Origin: Dallia pectoralis
Lineage: Eukaryota; Chordata; Actinopteri; Esociformes; Umbridae
Length of the DNA: 64,000 nucleotides
Assembly: GCA_029465975.1 (NCBI GenBank)
Contig: CM055737.1
Coordinates: 14,170,459-14,234,458, forward strand
Direction of reading: 5' to 3'
Shown here: one piece after another, positions 11,455 to 21,990 of the stretch
Layout: every line of letters starts with the position of its first letter
Position numbering within the stretch: position 1 is the stretch's first letter
Made by a program: the position numbers and the translations under genes
The notes under the pieces: generated by a model
Database searches by the model: none
What the model was told of the DNA's origin: nothing
What the model saw: only the letters and a program-made list of their open reading frames with translations

Positions 11455-11745
11455 ATGTCAGTCAATGGCAATGACTCTGCCAAACAATTATTTGAAAGCG
11501 TCCTTACCAAAAAGTTCCATACTCGTTTTGAATCTTCAGGCATTTCAACCAATGGCATTGAATGCACCTGGCTCCAGAGGCTGAACTACACAGCAGATAG
11601 CCTGGACCAGGAAATATGTGGACTTTCATTCACAGATAGCGGGAACACAGATTTTGTCAGATGTTCCAAAATGGACAAGACGTCTTTTGTTAAAATGTCC
11701 CTTGCTCACCAAAACATTCTACAAGTTGATTTTATTGTTGAGTAG
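11455..11745 (+). other. Last-exon-like ORF, copy 5 (long form with insert)
   Basis: Long form, as copy 3, with a slightly different T-rich tract upstream. Stop and AATAAA are kept. Confidence 0.35.
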
Positions 11746-11878
11746 ATTTTCATTGAATAAACTGCGGTTCACTGTTTCTGCCAAAATCCGGCCAGCAAAA
11801 TCCGTGCCCCCTCTCAATCAACAGTGGGTTTTCCCAAAATGACTTAGACTCTTTTAAGGACAGGGATTTGTCCAGTTT

Positions 11879-11943
11879 GGAAAGTTAGATCAGTTGGTTA
11901 GACAGTTTTGCAAAGATTGCATCTTGATTACTGTACTGGCTTA
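11879..11943 (+). pseudogene. tRNA-Ile relic 4
   Basis: Fourth copy of the decayed tRNA-Ile, about 50 bp before the LINE insertion point. Confidence 0.65.
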
Positions 11944-11991
11944 CCACTTTTCTACAGTGAATTAGCTGAACAAAGAACATACGAATAAGTA

Positions 11992-11998
11992 GCTATAC
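11992..11998 (+). other. Target-site duplication of the LINE, left
   Basis: GCTATAC lies directly before the LINE 3' tail and is repeated at 17557-17563 directly after the LINE 5' end. The uninterrupted array unit at about 10770-10800 has a single GCTATAC at this point, which confirms the insertion. Confidence 0.9.
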
Positions 11999-12779
11999 CA
12001 ATCAATCAATCAATCAATCAATCAAATTTATTTATAAAGCCCTTTTTACAACAAAAGTTGTCACAAAGTGCTTTTACAATCACCAGCCTGAATCCGACAG
12101 AGCAAACATCAACAAGTTGAACAAGTTGACACACGGCGGCTAGGAAAAACTCCCTGAAAGTCAGATTTAGGAAGAAACCTAGAGAGGAGCCAGGCTCTGA
12201 GGGATCACCAGTCCTCTTCTGGCTGGGCTGGGTCAGTTTATGACAGTACAACAAGCGAGGTGTGAAAACTGAAAACGCAAAATAGTCCGGGATGTCCAGG
12301 AGGGATGATGGATTTGATAGGACTTGGAGGAAGAAGCTCCGGTTGCACCAGCTGTTCTGTCAGCCGCACAGTCAGGGGCCCCAGGGAGGATCCGGCATAT
12401 GCTCCAAGCTGGAGCGGTCCCCCTGACAGAAGTGGACACAAACACAGGGAAAGGTTGGACACTAGTTCCCTGTACAATAGTATACCGAACATAATACTTT
12501 AAAAGGAGACAGGGGGGTTAGTGAGACAATGGCCATGAACGGGTAAACCCAGGACAAGTCCAGACAGATGTTAGTAGAGACAGGACACAGGAAACATTAG
12601 ACACCCTGGTTCCCTACGTCCCCGGCACCATAATATAGCAGCATAGATCTTAGAATGAGACAGGGGGGTCCAGTGAAGCTGGGGCCCTGAACAGGGTAAA
12701 CCCCGAAACAGGGCCCAATAGGCCGGAAAACACCCACCCACTATGCCGAGCATCAACCCAGGGACGCCAATCGACCATG

Positions 12780-13245
12780 ACCACTCGGGCAGGTTTAGTT
12801 TTTGCTCACAAAGTTACTCGAGCTGGTGGAACAAACAAGAGCTATAGCGAGCCAGTGACATCCACACTCCGAGGAGCATATGGGAGGTTTAGTTTTTGCT
12901 CACAAAGCTACTCGAATTGAGGCTGCAACGGAGCACTATAGCGACCCAGTGACTCCTCCCCACAGTTAACTGGGATAATCAGAGTTTAATTCACCAGCTA
13001 CTCGGATTGAGCGAACAAAGGAGAGCTAAGCGAACCAGTGACTCCTCCCCACAGTTAACTGGGATAATCAGAGTTTGTTCACTAGCTACTCGGATTGAGC
13101 GAACAAAGGAGAGCTATAGCGAGCCAGTGACTCCACCCCCAGGCAGCAGCCTGGAGGTATCGCTTTTTTGCTCAAAAAGCTACTCGAGAGGCAACAACAG
13201 GGAACCATAGCGAGCCAGTGACTCCACCCCCAGGCAGCAATCGAG
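12780..13245. repeat. Minisatellite in the LINE 3' UTR
   Basis: About five diverged units of 75-110 bp, each with a CTACTCG(G/A) motif, AACAAAGGAGAGCTATAGCG and AGCCAGTGACTCC. They sit between the end of ORF2 and the 3' tail. Confidence 0.8.
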
Positions 13246-13346
13246 AGGACACCCCAGGGGAGATGTGAACCCGCAAGGCAAAGACAGCAGGGCGGAATGA
13301 GATCCGAGCCTTCCGTTCAACCTTCGTACCCTGGGCCATATTACAC

Positions 13347-16300
13347 TCAACCATAGACCTTACTGAAAAGATATGTTTTTAATTGTGATTTAAAGGTTTG
13401 AACAGAATCTACATTTCTAACCCAGATTGGCAACTCATTCCATAATAGAGGAGCTCTATAGGAGAAGGCTCTACCTCCAGCTGTTTGTTTCGAAATTTTA
13501 GGTACAATTAGGAGACCGGCATCCTTTGATCTAAGGTTACGCGTGGGTATGTATGGCTGGACTAATTCAGCGAGGTAGGTGGGAGCAAGTTGATGTAAAG
13601 CTTTATATGTTAACAGTAGTACTTTAAAGTCTGCCCTAGCCTTAACAGGCAGCCAATGTAAAGAGGCTAAAACTGGGGTAATGTGGTCAAATTTCTTAGT
13701 TCTAGTTAAGATTCTAGCAGCCGTATTAAGTACTAATTGAAGTTTGTTTACTGATTTATCAGGGTAACCAGAGAATAGAACATTGCAATAATCTAATCTT
13801 GAGGTAACAAAAGCATGGATTAGTTTTTCTGCATCGATTTTTGATAAATAATTTCTGATTTTTGCAATATTCCGAAGATGGAAAAATGCTGTCCTTGAAA
13901 TATATTTTATGTGATCGTCAAATGAGAGATCCGGGTCAAGGGTCACTCCAAGGTTTTTGACGTTTTTTTGTGAAATGACTATACATCCGTTTAGGTTCAG
14001 CGTAAGGTCTGTCAATAAATCTCTCTGTTTCTTAGGTCCTAAAACTAGCATTTCAGTTTTATCTGAATTTAGGAGCAGAAAATTCTCTGTCATCCACCTT
14101 CGTATATCTGAAACACAAGCTTCCATAGTGGCTAATTTAGGGGCTTCTCCATGTTTCATAGCAATATACAGCTGCGTGTCATCGGCATAGCAGTGAAAAT
14201 TGACATTATGTTTTCGAATTACATTACCCAAAGGTAACATATAGAGTGAGAACAGAAGTGGTCCTAAGACTGAGCCTTGTGGAACACCAAAGCATACCTT
14301 TGATTTGTTAGAGGATAAGCCATCTACACAAACAAACTGAAGTCTATCTGATAAATAAGATCTAAACCAATCGAGAACATGTCCTCTTAGCCCAACAAGG
14401 GTCTCTAATCTCTCCAAGAGAAGGGAGTGATCAATAGTGTCAAAGGCAGCACTAAGATCAAGAAGCAATAGGAGAGATGCAGAACCTTTGTCAGAAGCCA
14501 ATAAAAGGTCGTTTACCACCTTAACAAGTGCAGTCTCAGTGCTATGATGGGGTCTAAAACCGGACTGAAGTTTTTCATATATATTATTTGTCTTCAGAAA
14601 GGCCGTAAGTTGTAGTGAGACAGATTTTTCTAGGATTTTTGAAAGAAACGGGAGATTTGATATTGGTCGGTAGTTTTTTAGGATGTCTGGGTCTAAGTTA
14701 CATTTTTTAGCAGAGGCTTAATTTCTGCAATTTTTAGTGAGGTTGGCACTGATCCGGAGGACAGGGAGCAATTTATTATGTTCAACATTGATGGGCCAAG
14801 CACAGGAAGTAACTCCTTAAGTAATTTAGTTGGAATTGGGTCTAGTTGACAGTTGGTTGATTTTGAACTATTTATTAATTTTGTAAATGTTTCAAGAGAC
14901 ACAGGTACAAAAGATTCAAGAGTCGCCATTGAAACTAAATCAGGGCAGCTCTGCGGGCTCACAGTACAACAAAGTTTTTGAGAACTAAGGCAGTTAAGGG
15001 TACAATTTGCAATTTCTTTTCTAATGTTCATTATTTTTTCATCGAAGTAGTTCATGAATTCATCACAACTAAAGTGAAGACCCACTTCATTGGTTAAACA
15101 TTGCTTTTTAGTGAGTTTTGCAATTGTGTCAAAAAGAAATTTAGGATTATTTTTGTTTGTGTCGATTAGATTAGATAAGTAGGCTGATCGAGCACTTATA
15201 AGTGATTTGCGGTATAGCACAGTACTATCAATCCAGGCTAGTCTAAATACTTCTAACTTCGTGGAGCGCCACTTTCGCTCCAATTTTCTGGAGGCTTGCT
15301 TAAGTGTTCTAGTAGTGTCAGTGTACCAGGGAGCAAGTTTCTTATTTCGTATTGGTTTTGTTTTTAGGGTGCCACAGCATCTAAAGTCTTATGCAGTATA
15401 TCGTTTAGATCCTCTATTTGATTGTGTATAGATGATGTAGCTCTACCATCATTTAGCAGGCCGAACGAGCCTGGAAGTGCGTCAATAAATTTATTAGTAG
15501 TCATAGAATTTATGCAACGGGTTTTAAAGATCCCTACCTGGGGGCAAAAGTGTCACTTGTTTTAATGCTAAATGTTATAAGATTATGGTCAGATAAACCA
15601 GGATTTTGAGGAAAAATAGTTAGATCAATTACATTTATTCCCTTTGACAACACTAAATCTAAAGTATGATTGTGACAGTGCGTAGGTCCTGAAACGTGCT
15701 GAGAAAACCTACCGAGTCAATTATGGCATTAAATGCCTTTTGAAGAGGGTCATTGGTATTTTCCATATGGATGTTAAAATCACCAGCGATTAAAATTGAA
15801 TCTGCCATGACTACAATGTTGGACAAGAATTCTGGAAACTCACTTAGGAACAATGTGTACGGCCCAGGAGGCCTGTAGATAGTAGCTATCAAAAACGAGG
15901 TATTGCCCTGATTTGTTCTCATAAGTAATACTTCAAAAGACACAAACCCAGTGATTTGTTTTAGTGAAAGATTATATTGTGTAGCATAAATATTAGCAAC
16001 ACCCCCCCCTTTACGGGATGCACGGGGAATCTGATCACTGGTGTAACCTGGAGGAAGCTTCATTTAAAGGAATAAATTCATCAGGCTTAAGCCAGGTTTC
16101 ACACAGGGCAATTAGGTCTAATTTATGATCAGTAATTAATTCATTTACTGTAATTGCTTTTGAGGTAAGTGATCTAATATTTAGGAGACCTATTTTTAGA
16201 TATGAGATGTTAATGTCAGTTTTATTTATGACTGGACTAATTGAGGGGCTTATATTAACAAGGTTGCTTTTATTAACACTACCTTTTTTTATTTTATTGA

Positions 16301-16415
16301 GCCTATTTTTAATGACGGTGTCGATGGTGCAGGGTTTGCTGACTGCTCTGGCTATGCTATCAGCAGATCCCACTAGACTAGCAGGCTGGCTAACAGCCTG
16401 CTGCCTGACCTGCAC
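13347..16415 (-). pseudogene. LINE ORF2: APE endonuclease and reverse transcriptase, frameshifted
   Basis: The second ORF starts about 6 nt after the ORF1 stop. The endonuclease part shows GLLNIRSL, DLIALCETWLK, GGGVANIY and GDFNIH. A linker follows, then a reverse transcriptase with DLSAAFDTIDH, FGVPQGSVLGPLLFSLY, the catalytic YADD (codons at about 14189-14178) and the C-terminal FKSQLKTYLF typical of the L2/CR1 group. The longest unbroken piece is 14519-13347. The frame changes near 16060, 15700, 15365 and 14700, each explainable by a single-base indel. It would copy the LINE RNA into DNA at a nicked target; this copy cannot make the full protein. Confidence 0.9.
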
Positions 16416-16421
16416 CCTATC

Positions 16422-17318
16422 TCATGTTAACACTATAGGAGTGAGTCTCCTAGCTATATTCCTAGACAAAAGAAGAGCACCTCTCCAGCTAGGATGGAGT
16501 CCGTCGCTCTTCAGCAGATCAGGCTTGACCCTGTTCCTGGGCGAGTCCCAAAAACCTGGCCAATTATCCACGTAACCTATCGATTGCGACGGGCAGAACT
16601 CCGTCTTCAGCCAGCGATTGAGCTGTGAGAGTCTGCTGTAGATCTCATCACTGCCCCTAGCTGGCAGGGGGCCAGAGACTATTACTCGATGCCGACACAT
16701 CTTTTTAGCTAAACTACACGCTAACGCTAGGTTCTGCTTCGTAACCTCTGACTGCCTCATCCTAACATCGTTAGTGCCAACGTGAATAACAATATCTCTA
16801 TACTCCCTACGCTTTCCAGTTTTAGACTTCGCTAGCACCAACTCCAGATTAGCGGCTACGTCGGTGGCCCTGCCCCCCGGTAAACAATGAATGATCGCTG
16901 GCTGATCCTCTAATCTAATACTGCGAGTAATGGAATCGCCAATAACTAGCGTTTTCAGTTTTTCCGGGCTGCCAGCAGAAATTGCAAGCCGTTCGTTCCC
17001 ATCAGAGCACGGCTCGGGCAGTGGTTCCGACTCTAAGGGAGAAAATCGGTTGGAAAGACTAATTTTCGCCGGTCGGTAGCAATTCTTTCCAGTAGCCGAG
17101 AAAGACTTGAAGGAGTTGCCCGGCTGCCAGGGCTGTGCCGAGGGGCTAGCTCTATGCTGTGTTCCTAGTGGCACAGGCGCAATAGCTTGCCTGTCTACTC
17201 TACCATAAGCCTTCCCTGACACATGCACCTGTAACCGAGACTCTAACTTCGCTATCTTCTCTTGAAGGCGGTAGTTCTCCTTCAGGTTAAAAGTACACCG
17301 ACTACAGTGAAAAGGCAT
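16422..17318 (-). CDS. LINE ORF1 protein with SGNH/GDSL esterase domain
   Basis: Intact 298-residue ORF starting ATG at 17318. Residues 5-8 form a CxxC pair, followed by a predicted coiled coil (about residues 12-32). Residues 123-295 look like an SGNH hydrolase: block I LVIGDSIT with nucleophile Ser129, block III GTND at 181-184, and the SDGLHPS block with Asp272 and His275. Esterase-type ORF1 proteins are known from fish L2 and CR1 elements and act as nucleic-acid-binding partners of the retrotransposition complex; the natural ester substrate is unclear. All triad residues are present, in contrast to the broken ORF2 next to it. Confidence 0.9.
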   Translation of the reverse strand: MPFHCSRCTFNLKENYRLQEKIAKLESRLQVHVSGKAYGRVDRQAIAPVPLGTQHRASPSAQPWQPGNSFKSFSATGKNCYRPAKISLSNRFSPLESEPLPEPCSDGNERLAISAGSPEKLKTLVIGDSITRSIRLEDQPAIIHCLPGGRATDVAANLELVLAKSKTGKRREYRDIVIHVGTNDVRMRQSEVTKQNLALACSLAKKMCRHRVIVSGPLPARGSDEIYSRLSQLNRWLKTEFCPSQSIGYVDNWPGFWDSPRNRVKPDLLKSDGLHPSWRGALLLSRNIARRLTPIVLT

Positions 17319-17556
17319 AACACAAACGAGTACTTAACTTTCTAGTGCGCAGATGAGTAGCACGACTTATCCAGACGGAGACACAGGAAGGTCCCGGTGA
17401 ATGTTCGGATAAGTTTGTAAACTGTAAAACAAAATCACGGAAATTAAGCAAGTAATTATATAAGTACGAACGAGAAAACTAAAGCTAGGTAGGCAGGAGC
17501 AGCCGGGTGCGGCGCGTCCAGTTGGAGCAAACAGGAAACAGGATGTCCGTCGAACG

Positions 17557-17938
17557 GCTATACGAATAAGTAGTGTGTCCCTCAGCAATACATTCAACAG
17601 GTTCTGAGCACATTAAACAGGTTGCCAAACAATTATTTGAAAGCGTCCTTACCAAAAAGTTCCATACTCGTTTTGAATCTTCAGGCATTTCAACCAATGG
17701 CATTGAATGCACCTGGCTCCAGAGGCTGAACTACACAGCAGATAGCCTGGACCAGGAAATATGTGGACATTCATTCACAGATAGCGGGAACACAGATTTT
17801 GGCAGATGTTCCAAAATGGACAAGACGTCTTTTGTTAAAATGTCCCTTGCTCACCAAAACATTCTACAAGTTGATTTTATTGTTGAGTAGATTTTCATTG
17901 AATAAACTGCGGTTCACTGTTTCTGCCAAAATCCGGCC
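17557..17938 (+). repeat. tRNA-array unit resumed after the LINE (ORF copy 6)
   Basis: This begins with the second GCTATAC target duplication and continues exactly where the array left off. It contains the sixth last-exon-like ORF (long form, 17573-17890, TAG stop then AATAAA at 17901-17906). The Gly in NTDFG matches copy 1. It is cut by the assembly gap. Confidence 0.85.
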
Positions 17939-18438
17939 NNNNNNNNNNNNNNNNNNNNNNNNNNNNNNNNNNNNNNNNNNNNNNNNNNNNNNNNNNNNNN
18001 NNNNNNNNNNNNNNNNNNNNNNNNNNNNNNNNNNNNNNNNNNNNNNNNNNNNNNNNNNNNNNNNNNNNNNNNNNNNNNNNNNNNNNNNNNNNNNNNNNNN
18101 NNNNNNNNNNNNNNNNNNNNNNNNNNNNNNNNNNNNNNNNNNNNNNNNNNNNNNNNNNNNNNNNNNNNNNNNNNNNNNNNNNNNNNNNNNNNNNNNNNNN
18201 NNNNNNNNNNNNNNNNNNNNNNNNNNNNNNNNNNNNNNNNNNNNNNNNNNNNNNNNNNNNNNNNNNNNNNNNNNNNNNNNNNNNNNNNNNNNNNNNNNNN
18301 NNNNNNNNNNNNNNNNNNNNNNNNNNNNNNNNNNNNNNNNNNNNNNNNNNNNNNNNNNNNNNNNNNNNNNNNNNNNNNNNNNNNNNNNNNNNNNNNNNNN
18401 NNNNNNNNNNNNNNNNNNNNNNNNNNNNNNNNNNNNNN
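17939..18438. other. Assembly gap (500 N)
   Basis: Exactly 500 N, a placeholder length. The left flank is the tRNA array and the right flank is the inside of a hAT element, so the array's true length and the hAT left end are unknown. Confidence 0.99.
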
Positions 18439-20204
18439 GTCAAGATGAGGCAAGTCCCGAGTCGAGTCACAAGTCAAAGCCAACAAGGTCTCAGAGTCGA
18501 GTCCAAAGTCCTACCATTTTAGTTTCGAGTCATTTCAAGTCATCTTACCACAGAAATAAAATGTATACAAATCATGTATGTCTGTAGATTTGTATTTATT
18601 TAAACCTCTTTTTATACAATGACATTAATCAAATGCAGTAAAAAACAGAAAATTTAATTTCACAAAAATGCTTGTATTTCAACAGCATATTGCACTAGAA
18701 CAATGCACAGCAACTTCAGTCCTGTATTGTATTGACCTTGCAGAGCTTTGGGCGTGCCAGTAAAATTTTATATCTGATATATTTCCTAATTTGGTTGATC
18801 ACGATATAATTCCGATGTCGATATGAACAATATAAAACCTCAGAAAAATTGCCATGAACACAGACAGCGGATGTCTGTACCTACAATCTTCTGAAAAATA
18901 CATTTGCCAAGTCTTTTGAGCCTCCTCCTATAAAACTAAATAATATTTTAGAAATAAAACGGTACAAGTAAATTAAGTTCACTTTATTTGATTTTAACCT
19001 TTATACAAACAAGAAAAGTCAAATAACCAATTTGACTGAGACTGACCTTATTAATATATTTAACTTTAAACAATAACATAGGCTGATTATATTATTCTTT
19101 ACACAAAACTTCTTACCTTAAAACTTGTTCTATAAACATATCGTTTAACGTTAGTGAACATGTTAGACAATGAAGAGGTGAGTTCATGAGTTCGCTACGT
19201 GACCGTGGATTTAGAAGCTCATGAAGCACGCATGTTGCTATCGGTTGCAACATGCGCAGAGAATGAGAGTGCTCAAACGCATGTTCATCATGACGTCATG
19301 GGCCAGTCAACGCGGAAGATCCAAGCATGTTGGCTTTATGCGCTTTTGAGCCTCTCATTCTCCGGCACATTTAGATCACGCTGAAACCTGAAGTTTATCA
19401 GATCTCTTAAACCGTCATATCACCGTTATTGATTTTTTACCGCGATATATATATTGATATTTAATTATTGTCCAGCCCTAATTTTCCTCATATTGCAAGC
19501 AGTTTAACTTTCAATAGACATGATTCCTTTTAGCCTGAACTTTTTAAACATGTCATAAATAAAATCCTCACTCCTAAAATTAAAATTATCACTTCTGAAA
19601 AACTGGACCAACCTGATAATATAGTTGGAATGACTCCATAGAGACGTGTGTGTGTGTGTGTGCGTGTGACGTATGCAGCTCCGTCATAATTTCAAACCGC
19701 ATGTTTGCAAATTGCAACTCTTTTTTTGTCGACTACCTCGTAATTTTTATAGCCATGAAACTATCTTCGGTATCATTTTGCCAACTGGCGCGTTGTTGCT
19801 TGTGCTTCATTGGTTGTCTTGCAATGTGCCTGCTTGGATGCTGTCCAATCAAAGCAACGTAGGACTACAGTGATTGGATGTCCGATCAAAACAACGTGGG
19901 GACTACAGTGATTGGATGTCGTGCAGGCAGCGCGCGTGCTCTCTGCATGCATTTTTTTCACAGATGCAGATAAACTGAGGAGCGGCGCGGCCGTGTAAGC
20001 ATTTCTTCCCAGTTTTCATGGAAGTAGCAAAGTCTTCTCGAGTCCAAAGGCGCAAGTCCAAGTGAAGTCACGAGTCATTGATGTTCAAGTCCAAGTCCCG
20101 AGTTGCAAGTCTTTGTACATTTGTCGAGTCGAGTCTGAAGTCATCAAATTCATGACTCGGAGTCTGACTCGGGGCAAGTCACATGACTCGAGTCCACACC
20201 TCTG
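18439..20204 (-). mobile_element. Non-autonomous hAT element, copy A (left end in gap)
   Basis: Reverse orientation of the complete copy at 38540-40592. The right end is CATGACTCGAGTCCACACCTCTG at 20204, with many short GACTCGAGTC-type motifs near both ends. Internally it shares the AATGAGAGGCTCAAAAGCGC and CATGACGTCATG segments and a short run of the 37-bp CAATCACTGTAGTCC repeat. A (GT)n microsatellite lies at about 19646-19668. No transposase frame is present. The 8 bp after the end (GTAGGTAT) would be the right target duplication; its partner is in the gap. Confidence 0.8.
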
Positions 20205-20299
20205 GTAGGTATCCATTCCATCACCATATTCCTCTTTTCATACTTGTACACCCCAACTAAAAGGAGCTGCATGGCTCAGAGAAAGTGGTTCTGGGTGGC

Positions 20300-21990
20300 G
20301 GTAGACTCTGCATAGAACTTTTCCTCTTTCTCTACCATTGCCACAACCTACAGCTCTCTCCATCATCCAACTGGTATGCCTGGTCCTTCCCCTTTTTTTG
20401 ATGATTTGTTTTTGCTGTGCAATTGGCCTGTTCAAATTCTCCTCCAGTCAGTTGGCGACTTGGGCCAGGGTCATTCTTCCCAGATCGCACCATCTTCTTA
20501 ATTGTCTGGAGGTGGTTTTCCAAACACAAAAGCACTGCAGTTGTCAGGCCTTTGAAACGAATAGCATCTGTTGACAAGTGTAGCATGGTATGCGTGTTGT
20601 AAACTAGGAAAGTGGCTCCATACCCAATTCACATCCTTTTTCTACAAAATATTGTAGAAGGTTTTGGGCATAGTGGTGATGAGGCTGCACTAGTGTTGGA
20701 CACACCAGCAGCAATTGCGACACTAAAGGTCAGGAAGTGGTTGTAAAGGTCCTCTCTTAAGACACCCTTTAGCACTAGTCTCCCTGTGTAGAGGAGAAAC
20801 TGGCGAAACTCATTTGCTTTCCATCTCTCAAGCTCATCCAGACCTCGAGGGTACGAGCAAAAATGGAGGGATTGAGGACTTCAGCTGCAGAAGCCTGCTG
20901 CTTATTTCTTGGACCTGTCCGGCAGAGATTCGCATTCCTTTTTCCCCTCTGCACCAAATAAAAAAGTTTCTTTGTAACGCCAAGGCAGACCTGGTGCATA
21001 TAGTCAATAGGAAAACTCTGAACCATGTCAATTTGGTAGGTCAGACAGTGGTGTAGGACCATGGTGGTGCTCTGGCTGCGTCTGAGCTCTGAATGGCCGC
21101 ATCGGTACGCAGGTTTAATTCGGCTGACTCGTTTCAGCAGATTCCTCTTTGTGTGCATCGCTCACCCCATAGTACCCTGAGTAACATTTTGTGATCTTGA
21201 TCAGTGCTTTTGCTGGGGCATCGCACACAAAGCACCTCACAATTACCTTGATGTTCTTCTTCCTGTAGTCCAGGCCATTTGCTAAAACTTCAGTTAGGTC
21301 AGTCACTGTGTCTTCCATGAAAGCAAGGTCAGTTGGCTTCTTTGTCCCACATGTCAATGCAGTAGGAAAAATCGTGACAGGGCTAAGCATTACTGCACAG
21401 AGAGGACGGGCCACATGGACTTCCCAGAGCTTTGAATAGAGGTAGTCCATCAACATTAAAGGACAACTCCAGAGTGTCAAGATCAGTCACAAGTTGATCC
21501 ATTATAGCGATCCAGAGGTCTCAACTAACTTCTCCTTCAAAGGATAATGGAGATACTCCATGCCTGACTTCTCCGCAGTTTTCACTTCTCTAGCCGTTCT
21601 CTCATGAGTGTACGGGCAGTAGATGGCAGTTGTGGATGGCCATGTTTTTTTTAGCAGAATTTCAGTAACCACGTCCACAGCATTGTGCTTCACCTGGAAC
21701 TCACTAGTCCAAGCTGCCAGATCGGTGGCCAATGATGTGCCGAGAAAATATGAAGTCTAGGTCTGAGTCACTACTCATCTGGGTTGAATCCATCCCACTT
21801 TCGTAGCTGTCGAGTGACTTCTTAAAAATTGTCTTCATGATAGCTCACATCACTCTCCCCATGACAGTTGTCCTCTATTTCACTTCCATCGCTTCCACAT
21901 AACTCATGACAACTGGCTGACATGAAATGTCTAGATGAGGGCTATCTTTGCTCTGTAAAATTAAATTATTTGCCTGACTTGCACGAAGTC
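20300..21990 (-). pseudogene. Decayed CACTA/EnSpm-type transposase
   Basis: Fragments in shifting frames, in order on the minus strand: an acidic Ser-rich N-terminus (21990-21740), LAAWTSEFQVKHNAVDVVTEIL (21732-21650), MLSPVTIFPTALTCGTKKP and RCFVCDAPAKALIK with CYSGYYG (21480-21150), FPIDYMHQVCLGVTKKLF (about 21040-20960), and HLSTDAIRFKGL with LENHLQTIKKMVRSGK (20580-20450). These are the signature blocks of the animal CACTA/EnSpm-like transposase family. Cys-Asp-Ala-Pro-Ala-Lys is its best-known block and holds a predicted catalytic Asp. Several stops and frameshifts disable it. No inverted ends were found around it. Confidence 0.7.

Larger units (their letters stand above)
8847..11998 (+). 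repeat. tRNA-Ile-bearing tandem array (about 1.22 kb unit)
   Basis: The repeating unit is: decayed tRNA relic, short last-exon-like ORF copy, tRNA-Ile gene, long last-exon-like ORF copy. Relics at 8871, 9451, 10661 and 11879 give spacings of about 580, 1210 and 1218 bp; the first unit lacks the tRNA half. Copies are nearly identical, so the array is young. It is interrupted at 11998 by a LINE and resumes at 17557. Confidence 0.85.
11999..17556 (-). mobile_element. L2/CR1-type LINE retrotransposon, about 5.56 kb
   Basis: Non-LTR retrotransposon inserted in the tRNA array. Read on the minus strand it has a 5' UTR (17319-17556), ORF1 with an SGNH esterase domain, ORF2 with APE endonuclease and reverse transcriptase, a 3' UTR of about 1.3 kb with an internal minisatellite, and a tail of TGAT repeats. 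The last 60 bp (CACTTTGTGACAACTTTTG then AAGGGCTTTATAAATAAA) match the usual fish L2 3' end. A 7-bp target duplication flanks it. It looks close to full length, but ORF2 has at least four frameshifts, so this copy is not autonomous. Confidence 0.93.

Noticed and set aside
13957..14190. Plus-strand open frame over the LINE
   Set aside because: Antisense shadow of the reverse transcriptase on the minus strand.
17763..18587. Long open frames across 17939-18438, and likewise across the gaps at 41235 and 61173
   Set aside because: They are open only because the gap consists of N.
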